From NCBI GenBank assembly GCA_964348615.1, contig CAYGDE010000003.1, forward strand, positions 1 through 35,708: 35,708 nucleotides of DNA, written 5' to 3'. The stretch's first letter is position 1; every line of letters starts with the position of its first letter. Source of the DNA: DATIHT01 sp964348615 (lineage in GTDB: Bacteria; Patescibacteriota; Microgenomatia; Curtissbacterales; GWA2-41-24). The notes beneath the pieces are model-generated. The model was given only the letters and a program-made list of their open reading frames with translations. It searched no databases and was not told the origin of the DNA. Shown in pieces: positions 5,790 through 12,155 of this stretch. The position numbers and the translations under genes were made by a program.

Positions 5790-7172
5790 CTAAAATTGGT
5801 CTATTGGGAGTTTTTCTACTTTATCTTCGATGTTCTTGTAGATTATTTGGTATTTGTAAGGTCTATACAAAAGAGCAATTGGCGCCTCGTCCATAAGAAA
5901 CCTTTGGAAATCTTGGTAAACAGCTTTTCGTTCGTCTTGGTTCCGGATTACCCTGCCGTCTTCCAAAAGCTTGTCTATTTTGGGGTTGTTTAGTTTTGTT
6001 AAATTGGTTTTTTTCTGTGAAGAATGCCAAAGTCCATACTGGTCTGGGTCTTTGGAAATTTTTTCGACAACCAAAAGGGCCTGGAAATCCGCTGGAATTG
6101 TTTTACTTTCCTCTATTTTTACTTTTACGCCCAAGTCTTCCCAATCTTTTTTTATAGATGCGGCAATATTTTCAAAACTACCAACAACTGTTAAGTTTAC
6201 TTCCGGGTTTTGCAACTGCGATTTGGAAATCAGTTCCTTGGCTTTGCCAACATTGTAGTCATACCTTTTGACATCGGGATTATAAGCCCAGTTGTTTTGA
6301 GAGATTGGTGAAAGGGCTGTTTCGCCGTCGAAGCTGGTTTTGTTTATTGCATGGTTAAGGGCCTGGCGAAATTCTTTTGAGCCTAAAGTTTGGTCTTGGG
6401 TATTGTAAAAAATTGTTACAATTTCGTCTTGGGCTGCAACTTTGTTTACTTTGAGGTTTGGCCATTTTTCAAATTCTTTTGCCTGGGCTACAGACGCGTA
6501 CTTTACGTCCCCTATTTTTACTGCACTGGTTAGCTGATCTTCGGTTTGGTAAAACTTGATTTCGACCCTAGGAAGGTTTTTGTCCTTTGGGGTTAAACCT
6601 ATTTTTTGTATTGTTTTGCCAGTTTCGGAAATTTGGGTAATTCTAAATTCACCAGTGCCATAAAAGGTTTTAGTTTTAAAAACGGGTTTGTCCAAAGCTT
6701 GTACAAACGAAGAAATCGGGTTTGGAAGCTTAAATTCGATGGCTTTGTTGTTAAGGGCGTTTATTTCTACGTTTTCGATTGCCAGCGTAATATCCTTTGC
6801 CTCCAGGCGTGAACCGTCATGCCAAGAAAGGTTGTCTTTTAAAAAGACAACATAGTCTTTACCGTCTTCTGAAACGGTCCAATGGGAGGCCAAAGAAGGT
6901 TGAGGTTCGCCTTTTTGGTCTATTGAAATCAGTGATTGAGTTGCTAGGTTGAGTATTTCTGTTGGGACTGTTTCTAGTGTGTAGTTTCCGGCGTAACCTA
7001 TTGAAACTATGTTTGTTTTGGCAAGACTTGTTGTAAGTTTAAATGCGAGAAAAACTGTGGTAAAGATTGTTGTGGTGCCTAGAAAAATGGGAAGTTTGTA
7101 TCTTCTTGCGTATGCACTGGCCAAATGGATCCAGAATTTGGCCCTTCTTGTTTTTGGCGAAGAGATGGGCAT
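5790..7172 (-). CDS. Membrane-anchored ABC-type solute-binding protein, family 5 (peptide/nickel type)
   Basis: 460 residues. A basic N-terminus is followed by one membrane segment (about 28-50). There is no lipobox cysteine, so it is held by a signal anchor rather than a lipid. The rest fits SBP family 5: L-A-S-H-W-T-V-S-E-D-G-K-D-Y-V-V-F-L (about 93-110), L-S-W-H-D-G, E-F-R-Q-A-L-N-H-A-I-N-K (typical hinge region), and a C-terminal Y-Q-D-F-Q-R-F-L-M-D-E-A-P-I-A-L-L-Y. The family binds oligopeptides, nickel or other solutes outside the cell. No permease or ATPase gene is nearby. The ATG directly abuts the secG stop, so it is translated as the third gene of yvcK-secG-sbp. At 460 aa it is somewhat short for the family. 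Confidence 0.83.
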   Translation of the reverse strand: MPISSPKTRRAKFWIHLASAYARRYKLPIFLGTTTIFTTVFLAFKLTTSLAKTNIVSIGYAGNYTLETVPTEILNLATQSLISIDQKGEPQPSLASHWTVSEDGKDYVVFLKDNLSWHDGSRLEAKDITLAIENVEINALNNKAIEFKLPNPISSFVQALDKPVFKTKTFYGTGEFRITQISETGKTIQKIGLTPKDKNLPRVEIKFYQTEDQLTSAVKIGDVKYASVAQAKEFEKWPNLKVNKVAAQDEIVTIFYNTQDQTLGSKEFRQALNHAINKTSFDGETALSPISQNNWAYNPDVKRYDYNVGKAKELISKSQLQNPEVNLTVVGSFENIAASIKKDWEDLGVKVKIEESKTIPADFQALLVVEKISKDPDQYGLWHSSQKKTNLTKLNNPKIDKLLEDGRVIRNQDERKAVYQDFQRFLMDEAPIALLYRPYKYQIIYKNIEDKVEKLPIDQF

Positions 7173-7391
7173 TTATATAAGTACTTGGGAAACCGAGAGT
7201 ACTAAAAAGGCAATAGCTAAGAAAATTGTCAGGTACACAAACAATTTTTCCACTCCCCTTTTAGATCGGTAAACGCTGTTGCCTCCTCCAAAAGCAGCTG
7301 AAAGACCTGAGCCTTTTGCTTGAAGAAGAATAGTAAAAATTAAACTTAAACTTACGATAATTTGTAAAATTAAAAGAACGTTTTTTATCAT
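7173..7391 (-). CDS. secG: SecG subunit of the Sec translocon
   Basis: 72 residues with two hydrophobic helices (about 4-23 and 50-70). Between them lies the SecG signature L-L-Q-A-K-G-S-G-L-S-A-A-F-G-G-G (about 22-37). SecG sits in the membrane with SecYE and helps SecA-driven export. The ATG overlaps the TGA of the upstream yvcK-like gene by ATGA, and its stop is followed at once by the ATG of the solute-binding protein, so translation of the three is likely coupled. Confidence 0.93.
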   Translation of the reverse strand: MIKNVLLILQIIVSLSLIFTILLQAKGSGLSAAFGGGNSVYRSKRGVEKLFVYLTIFLAIAFLVLSVSQVLI

Positions 7392-8386
7392 ATGAGTTGT
7401 TCGATTGCTTTAGCTATTTTCAGACTATCGTGATAAAGCGGGAAGCTTGTGTTGATAAAATCCCCTTCCAGTATTTTACCACCAAACGCCAGTAAATTTT
7501 TCCTGTCGTACTGGACGTATTTATATTTTAGACCTTTTGGAATTTTTGGTGCGTAATTTGTGTTTATTAAGATTTTATCAAAGATATTCTTTTGGACGTG
7601 TTTTTCTATTGTCTCTAGATAGTCTGAAGCCCGAAAGTTTGGCGTTTCGAAAGATTTGTTGGTTGTATTTAGAATAAATATTTTCTTGGCTTTTGATTTT
7701 ATAAATTCTTTTTTGATCTGCGAAACTATAAGAACGGGTAAAATTGTGGTAAAAAGGTCTCCTGGCCCGGCAATTAGTACATCTGCTTCGCGAATAGCTT
7801 CAATGGTTACTTTGTAGGCCTTGGCGCCTTCAGGGTCTATGTGTACCTCTTTTAAGGCTTTTGAGCCTGGAAATTTTCCAAGGTCTATGTTTTGTTCACC
7901 GTAAACTTTTTGTCCATCTTTATTTTTTGCCCAAATGTTAACGTTATCAATTGTTGCCGGAAGAACCCTCCCGCTAGGGGAAATTATTTTGGAAAATTCT
8001 TCGAGAGCCTTGTTCGTGTCACCCTTGTATATATCTGTTAAGGCAACAAAAATTAAATTTCCAAGTTTTTGTCCGCTTAAATCGGTGTCCTTTCCGTACC
8101 TTTTGCCTGCAAAACGATAGCGAAAAAGCAGATTTAAAACAGATTCTTCTGAGGAAAGCGCTGTGAGGCAGTTGACCAAATCTCCAGGCGGAAGGACAGA
8201 AAAAGCACGCCTAAGACGCCCCGCAGAGCCGCCATCGTCGGCCATAGAAACGATTGCAGTAAGCTGATATGGATAATCTCTTAACCCCTTTAGCACTTGT
8301 GCTGTTCCGACGCCCCCACCCAGACAAACGACTTTTCTGGGTTTTTCTGGGAGTTCAAGATAGTGTCTTACAAACGAAGCTAGCAT
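7388..8386 (-). CDS. YvcK/CofD-like (gluconeogenesis factor family) protein
   Basis: 332 residues with the usual landmarks: V-V-C-L-G-G-G-V-G-T-A-Q-V-L-K-G-L (about 18-34), V-S-M-A-D-D-G-G-S-A-G-R-L-R (about 46-59), L-P-P-G-D-L-V-N-C-L (about 65-74), and I-A-G-P-G-D-L-F-T-T (about 206-215). In Firmicutes YvcK binds UDP-sugars and is needed for normal cell wall balance and growth on gluconeogenic carbon. CofD proper transfers a lactyl-phosphate group in F420 synthesis. Other F420 genes are not in view, so the YvcK role is preferred. First gene of the operon with secG and sbp, with an own promoter just upstream. Confidence 0.87.
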   Translation of the reverse strand: MLASFVRHYLELPEKPRKVVCLGGGVGTAQVLKGLRDYPYQLTAIVSMADDGGSAGRLRRAFSVLPPGDLVNCLTALSSEESVLNLLFRYRFAGKRYGKDTDLSGQKLGNLIFVALTDIYKGDTNKALEEFSKIISPSGRVLPATIDNVNIWAKNKDGQKVYGEQNIDLGKFPGSKALKEVHIDPEGAKAYKVTIEAIREADVLIAGPGDLFTTILPVLIVSQIKKEFIKSKAKKIFILNTTNKSFETPNFRASDYLETIEKHVQKNIFDKILINTNYAPKIPKGLKYKYVQYDRKNLLAFGGKILEGDFINTSFPLYHDSLKIAKAIEQLI

Positions 8387-8392
8387 TGGGAT

Positions 8393-8422
8393 ATGTTATC
8401 AGATGTACTGTACGGGTGGCAA
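8393..8422 (-). promoter_or_regulatory. Promoter of the yvcK-secG-sbp operon
   Basis: Minus strand: TTGCCA (8422-8417), 18 bases, TAACAT (8398-8393), then 6 bases to ATG 8386; GATAAC (8400-8395) is an overlapping alternative -10 at 16-base spacing. A small palindrome GTACAGTAC lies in the spacer region. Predicted leaderless. Confidence 0.45.
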
Positions 8423-8441
8423 ATAAAGACTTTTTGTGATT

Positions 8442-8843
8442 TTAGTCGAAAATAATGTGCAAGACTTTTTGGGAAAATGTAAGTATTATGGCTGCCGCAA
8501 CGAGAGTTTCGATCTGGTTTAAGTTGGCTTGCGGAATTATGAAACCCTGGATGTTTGCGCCTGGGAAGTTATATGCAGAAATACTAAATTCTGGTAAAAA
8601 TTTAATATAGGCTAAAAAAAGCGAAATGTTTAAAATTAATGAAAGCAAGCCAAATGTAAGAATATTTATTGGCAAAAGGATGATTGAAAAAATTGGGTGA
8701 ATAACAATTGAGGTTAAAATTACGCCGCCTACTGCTGTTGCCCAATTTTGGGGATTAGCGCCAAGAGTTATTGTTGGAATAAGGGTTATTACCAGATAAA
8801 AGGAAATTGCTGAAATGATAAGGGTTTTTAGGTAGTGGCGCAT
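8442..8843 (-). CDS. Four-helix membrane protein of the phage holin IV / YvlD family
   Basis: 133 residues with four predicted membrane helices (about 5-27, 33-58, 60-82, 108-130) joined by short loops. The I-L-L-P-I-N-I-L-T-F-G-L-L-S-L-I-L-N-I motif in the middle is characteristic of YvlD-type proteins, annotated as phage holin family 4. In most bacteria these are chromosomal membrane proteins of unknown function, not lysis holins, and no phage genes flank it here. A TTATCT box 6 bases before the ATG could start a leaderless transcript. It lies between uvrC and yvcK, all on the same strand. Confidence 0.75.
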   Translation of the reverse strand: MRHYLKTLIISAISFYLVITLIPTITLGANPQNWATAVGGVILTSIVIHPIFSIILLPINILTFGLLSLILNISLFLAYIKFLPEFSISAYNFPGANIQGFIIPQANLNQIETLVAAAIILTFSQKVLHIIFD

Positions 8844-8862
8844 TTTGGCAGATAACTTGATT

Positions 8863-8890
8863 GTAAATAGTAAACGGTAAATAGTAAATA
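8863..8890 (-). repeat. Four tandem heptamers in the gap between uvrC and the YvlD-like gene
   Basis: Read on the minus strand: TATTTAC, TATTTAC, CGTTTAC, TATTTAC, four direct 7-base units with two changes. The tract fills half of the 59-base gap and covers the likely -35 region of the YvlD-like gene. Other 7-periodic tracts occur at 12029-12060, 12109-12155, 13151-13191 and 14607-14638. Confidence 0.7.
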
Positions 8891-8902
8891 GGTATCAGAA
8901 AA

Positions 8903-10165
8903 TTAGGAAGCGAGCATTTTTTTGCTGCGAAGAAGCTTGTGGTAGGCGTTTGTAAATCTGTGGGCCTCGTCCCTTGCCTCTTGGGCGAGCTGCCTTGCCG
9001 GATTTTCCTTTGGAAGGGAAATGGGTTCCTTTCTATCTTGTGTATATATTTGTTCAAACCTTTTTGCAAGCGAAGTAACGAAGGTTTGCACTTTGTATTT
9101 AAAAACGACAGAAAGGGCAGCCGAAAGTTGCCCTTTCCCCCCATCAATGATCATAAGATCGGCAATTGGCCAGTCGTTTTTGAACCTGCGTGTTAAAACC
9201 TCTCTTAACATTTCGTAATCGTTGGGTTTTTTTGTAAATTTTATTTTGAATTTACGATACTGAGATTTGTCTGGCTGACCATTTGTAAAAACTACCATAG
9301 ATCCTGTAGCAAGAACACCTGAAATATTTGCAATATCGTAGCACTCTATTCTTTTGGGTATTTTTGAAAGTCCTAAGACTTTTTTCATTTCTTCAAGTCG
9401 CATTAACCTGAGGTCGTCTACTAAAGTTGGCCTTTCTAAAAACTCTTGCGGTGCTTTGTAGGTGGTCGTAATATATTGTAACTTTTGAATCTGATTTTTG
9501 AGTTCATTTGCCTGTTCATATTGTTGGCCTTTTGAAAATTTAGCCATTTCCCTTTTTAATTCTTTCAGAAGTGTTTGGCTTTTTTTAGAAAGAAGCTTTT
9601 TAATCTGACTGATTGTGTTTTTGTATGCCTTTTGTGAAAGGTCATTTGCATATGGATAAGGACAAAGACCCAGATGCACAAATAAACAGGGTTTTTTGGG
9701 GTTTTTGTGGTGGCAGTATGGAAATATTGCCCTTATCATTCTTAAAATTTCCCGGGTGGTTTTAGCTGACGGAAACGGGCCTTTTAGAAAAACACCTTTT
9801 TGGGGTTTTTCTTTTCTGGTGGTTGAAATTGTGGGAATAGGGCCGTTTGTAATTTTTATATAAATTGGGCTTTTATCATCTTTGGCTTCGATGTTGAAAA
9901 AAGGCTTATTTTGGCGTATTAACTCGGCTTCCAAAAGAAGTGCTTCAAATTCTGAAAATACTTTAATATGATCGATTTTTTTTATTTTTGAGACTAAAAG
10001 ATTGGTTTTTGGGCCTTGATTTTTGTTTTGAAAATAGGAGGACACACGTTTATTTAAGGACACTGATTTTCCAACGTAAAGAAGCTTCCCATCATCGTCG
10101 TAGTACAAGTAGATGCCAGGAGAATCAGGCAGATTTTTAATCTGTGACTTTATTTTTGATTCCAC
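8903..10165 (-). CDS. uvrC: UvrC, excinuclease subunit, lacking the C-terminal HhH domain
   Basis: UvrC makes both incisions of nucleotide excision repair. 420 residues: GIY-YIG nuclease domain (about 14-95; GIY at 17-19, YVG at 30-32), a cysteine-containing region (about 151-168), a UVR motif that contacts UvrB (about 205-232), and the RNase H-like 5' nuclease with D277, D341 and H402 as the likely catalytic triad. UvrC is normally about 600 residues and ends in a double helix-hairpin-helix DNA-binding domain; here the protein stops about 18 residues after the triad histidine. No frameshift or leftover HhH frame is seen downstream, so the short form is genuine. GTG start, 15 bases after the stop of the transglutaminase-like gene; a TAAAAT box 8 bases before the GTG could also start a leaderless message. 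Confidence 0.92.
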   Translation of the reverse strand: MESKIKSQIKNLPDSPGIYLYYDDDGKLLYVGKSVSLNKRVSSYFQNKNQGPKTNLLVSKIKKIDHIKVFSEFEALLLEAELIRQNKPFFNIEAKDDKSPIYIKITNGPIPTISTTRKEKPQKGVFLKGPFPSAKTTREILRMIRAIFPYCHHKNPKKPCLFVHLGLCPYPYANDLSQKAYKNTISQIKKLLSKKSQTLLKELKREMAKFSKGQQYEQANELKNQIQKLQYITTTYKAPQEFLERPTLVDDLRLMRLEEMKKVLGLSKIPKRIECYDIANISGVLATGSMVVFTNGQPDKSQYRKFKIKFTKKPNDYEMLREVLTRRFKNDWPIADLMIIDGGKGQLSAALSVVFKYKVQTFVTSLAKRFEQIYTQDRKEPISLPKENPARQLAQEARDEAHRFTNAYHKLLRSKKMLAS

Positions 10166-10179
10166 TTTTTTGTATTTTA

Positions 10180-12099
10180 CTAAATCCCGGGGATCTTGTG
10201 TTTTTTTTGGTGAAACTTTTTGTATAAATGTAAACCAGCGATTGTTAAAAGTATTGCAATTGAAGTACCTGCCAAAAAGTTTGGGGAGATTATCAGAAAA
10301 TAAATAGGGACAAGTGCCACACTTTTTACAATATACGTATCTTTATAAGAAAGAATTATGTCTTTTTTGGTTGAAGTAAAAAAACTTGGTGTTTGAATTT
10401 TGTATCTGTACTCTCTTTTGGAAAATGGGGGCATAAGCCCAGGGTTAAATTGTGAGTCACCAGTGATTTTAAGATCGGTTTGAAGTTTGATGTCGTCTGG
10501 TAAAAGTGCGGTATTACCAACATTTTGGATAATTGCTTTTGCTTGGGTTGGAACTCCAGAAATTATCTTGGGAGGCAGAATAAGATCCAGTTTTGGTACT
10601 TGTGACGGTTGAGGTAGTTCTTGTGCAAACGAGACAAAAACTAAATTTTTGTCTAAGTCCGACTGTCTCCTGTATGTTCCTGGCGGGTTTGGGCTTTGGG
10701 AATTTACTCCCTTTTGAACAAAAGTAACATGATTAAAATCCATTTTGTTAAAATAGTCGATTCCGCCGGAGGTTGCACCCCATGTCGGATCTACCTGAAC
10801 CCAGCCCTGTTCGTCGTCCCAATATTGAGGCCATGAATGCAAAACGTCCTTTTCAATTGCCAAAGAAAGTGGACGCAGGCGTTCGTTTTGTGTATATGCA
10901 TAACCTTCGATTTCTCTTGCCGGTATCTTGGCACTTCTTGCAAGTGCTATAAAAAGGTCGGAAAATTCCAAACATATAGCGTCGTCTGGTTCTTGGGCTG
11001 CACGGGCTGCGCCTTTCCTGGCGGCTTTTGGTGCAGTACCGTTGTTGATAAAACTTATGTAGTCGGAAACTTGCTGCTGCTTGCGGTTTTGGTTGTACTT
11101 TAAATAGGTGGTTACAAAATTGTAGATATTTTCTGGAGTCTTAAGTTCGTTAGCTTTATCTTTTATCCATGCATTATCTGTTTCCCAGTAACTTTGGGGT
11201 TGAGTGTAAATATTTTTTTCTTTTTCACTCAGAGTTTGCGTGCTATTTTTTTGGGGTTTACTGAAAACTTCTGCATAGCCGGAAACCAGAATGTCTATGG
11301 TCTTTTTTGGCGTGAGTTTATACGTTGCAAGGTAATTTCCGTCTGGATCTACAATGACATCGTCTGGTTTTGGATCAATTTTTTCGATGACAATTTTTTG
11401 GTAATTATTGTCCGGTGGCAGACTAATTTGGCCAATTTGGGTTGTGAGGTTTTTGTTTTCCAGATAGTATTTTAGGTTAAAAGAAAACACTTGTTTTTCA
11501 CCAAAAGACATGGATATACCTGATTTTGTTAATTGATCTTTTTCGAACGTAAAGTTTTGAGTTGAAAAATCTGTGCTTTGGGATTGCGGTTGTGGGAGCG
11601 CATATGCGTTTGGACCAAAAATTTTTGGTACAGAAACAGTTGCGTCGTAAGTTCCTATATCTTGAGAATCTGCAACCTTTGGAATAGAAACCTCCCAGAT
11701 TTGGCCAGATTTGGTGGAAAGTTCTGTTGAGGTGTAAGAAAGTGTCCAAGGCAAGGTTTTGTCTATACCAATTACCCTTTGATTAAATTTAACAGAAATG
11801 GAAGTAACATTGTCATTAAAGTTTACAGTTGTTTCCATAGGACCTGCCGAATCTTGAGCTTTAACATTTTCTATTTTTGTAGAACCAATTTTTAGTTCAA
11901 ATTTGTCCGCATAGAAATTGGTAGTTTTATTTTTGAGGGTTATTTGCTGCGTGACATTAGCTTTTCCAAAGATGTCCACCTGATAAGAAACTTTATAGTC
12001 AGTTTGAAATTCACCTTGGGCGGCAGCAGGAGTTGGTAGTACGTAGTAGGTAGTGAGTAGCAGGAAAAGGATTAGGACAAGGCGGACGAAAAGGCGCAT
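10180..12099 (-). CDS. Secreted, membrane-anchored transglutaminase-like cysteine protease/transferase
   Basis: 639 residues. A signal peptide (about 1-28, ending A-A-A-Q) leads to a large N-terminal beta-rich region. The transglutaminase core (about 300-450) shows the catalytic triad: Cys about 376 in D-A-I-C-L-E-F-S-D-L-F-I-A-L-A-R, His about 421 in L-H-S-W-P-Q-Y-W, and Asp about 437 in V-Q-V-D-P-T-W. A further beta domain follows, then one membrane helix near 605-625 with a basic tail, leaving the enzyme outside the cell. Such proteins act as proteases, amidases or crosslinkers of surface polymers. ATG 12099 is chosen over TTG 12102 because TACTAT lies 6 bases upstream. It sits between uvrA and uvrC, an odd place for a surface enzyme. 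Confidence 0.82.
   Translation of the reverse strand: MRLFVRLVLILFLLLTTYYVLPTPAAAQGEFQTDYKVSYQVDIFGKANVTQQITLKNKTTNFYADKFELKIGSTKIENVKAQDSAGPMETTVNFNDNVTSISVKFNQRVIGIDKTLPWTLSYTSTELSTKSGQIWEVSIPKVADSQDIGTYDATVSVPKIFGPNAYALPQPQSQSTDFSTQNFTFEKDQLTKSGISMSFGEKQVFSFNLKYYLENKNLTTQIGQISLPPDNNYQKIVIEKIDPKPDDVIVDPDGNYLATYKLTPKKTIDILVSGYAEVFSKPQKNSTQTLSEKEKNIYTQPQSYWETDNAWIKDKANELKTPENIYNFVTTYLKYNQNRKQQQVSDYISFINNGTAPKAARKGAARAAQEPDDAICLEFSDLFIALARSAKIPAREIEGYAYTQNERLRPLSLAIEKDVLHSWPQYWDDEQGWVQVDPTWGATSGGIDYFNKMDFNHVTFVQKGVNSQSPNPPGTYRRQSDLDKNLVFVSFAQELPQPSQVPKLDLILPPKIISGVPTQAKAIIQNVGNTALLPDDIKLQTDLKITGDSQFNPGLMPPFSKREYRYKIQTPSFFTSTKKDIILSYKDTYIVKSVALVPIYFLIISPNFLAGTSIAILLTIAGLHLYKKFHQKKHKIPGI
12029..12060 (-). 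repeat. TAC-rich 7-periodic tract inside the transglutaminase signal peptide
   Basis: On the minus strand TAC recurs at 4- and 3-base steps (period 7) in the stretch encoding T-T-Y-Y-V-L-P-T-P. It contains ACTACCAACTCC, a 12-mer also present exactly at 14621-14632 inside uvrA. Confidence 0.5.
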
Positions 12100-12108
12100 C
12101 AATTAATA

Positions 12109-12155
12109 GTATCAAGTATCGCCTGCTTATGTATCAAGTACTTGTGTATTTTGTA
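12109..12155 (-). repeat. TAC-phased tract and direct repeats at the end of uvrA
   Basis: GTATCAAGTA occurs twice on the plus strand (12109-12118 and 12131-12140), 22 bp apart, about two helical turns. On the minus strand TAC recurs at 7 or 8 bases (once 15) through the last uvrA codons into the leader of the transglutaminase gene, whose -10 box TACTAT (12111-12106) overlaps the first copy. Either a degenerate heptamer tract or paired operator sites. Confidence 0.45.

Noticed and set aside
8442..8843. Prophage lysis gene (holin)
   Set aside because: YvlD-type four-helix proteins are common chromosomal genes, and no endolysin or phage structural gene is nearby.
8863..8890. CRISPR-like array
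   Set aside because: Units are only 7 bases with no spacers, and no cas genes exist in the window.
8755..9147. 130-codon minus-strand frame overlapping uvrC and the YvlD-like gene
   Set aside because: It is a shifted reading of the uvrC end; the UvrC frame carries the conserved catalytic residues.
10184..10194. ATCCCGGGGAT palindrome at the end of the transglutaminase gene
   Set aside because: Only 11 bp, lies within coding sequence, and no T-run or promoter spacing gives it a role.
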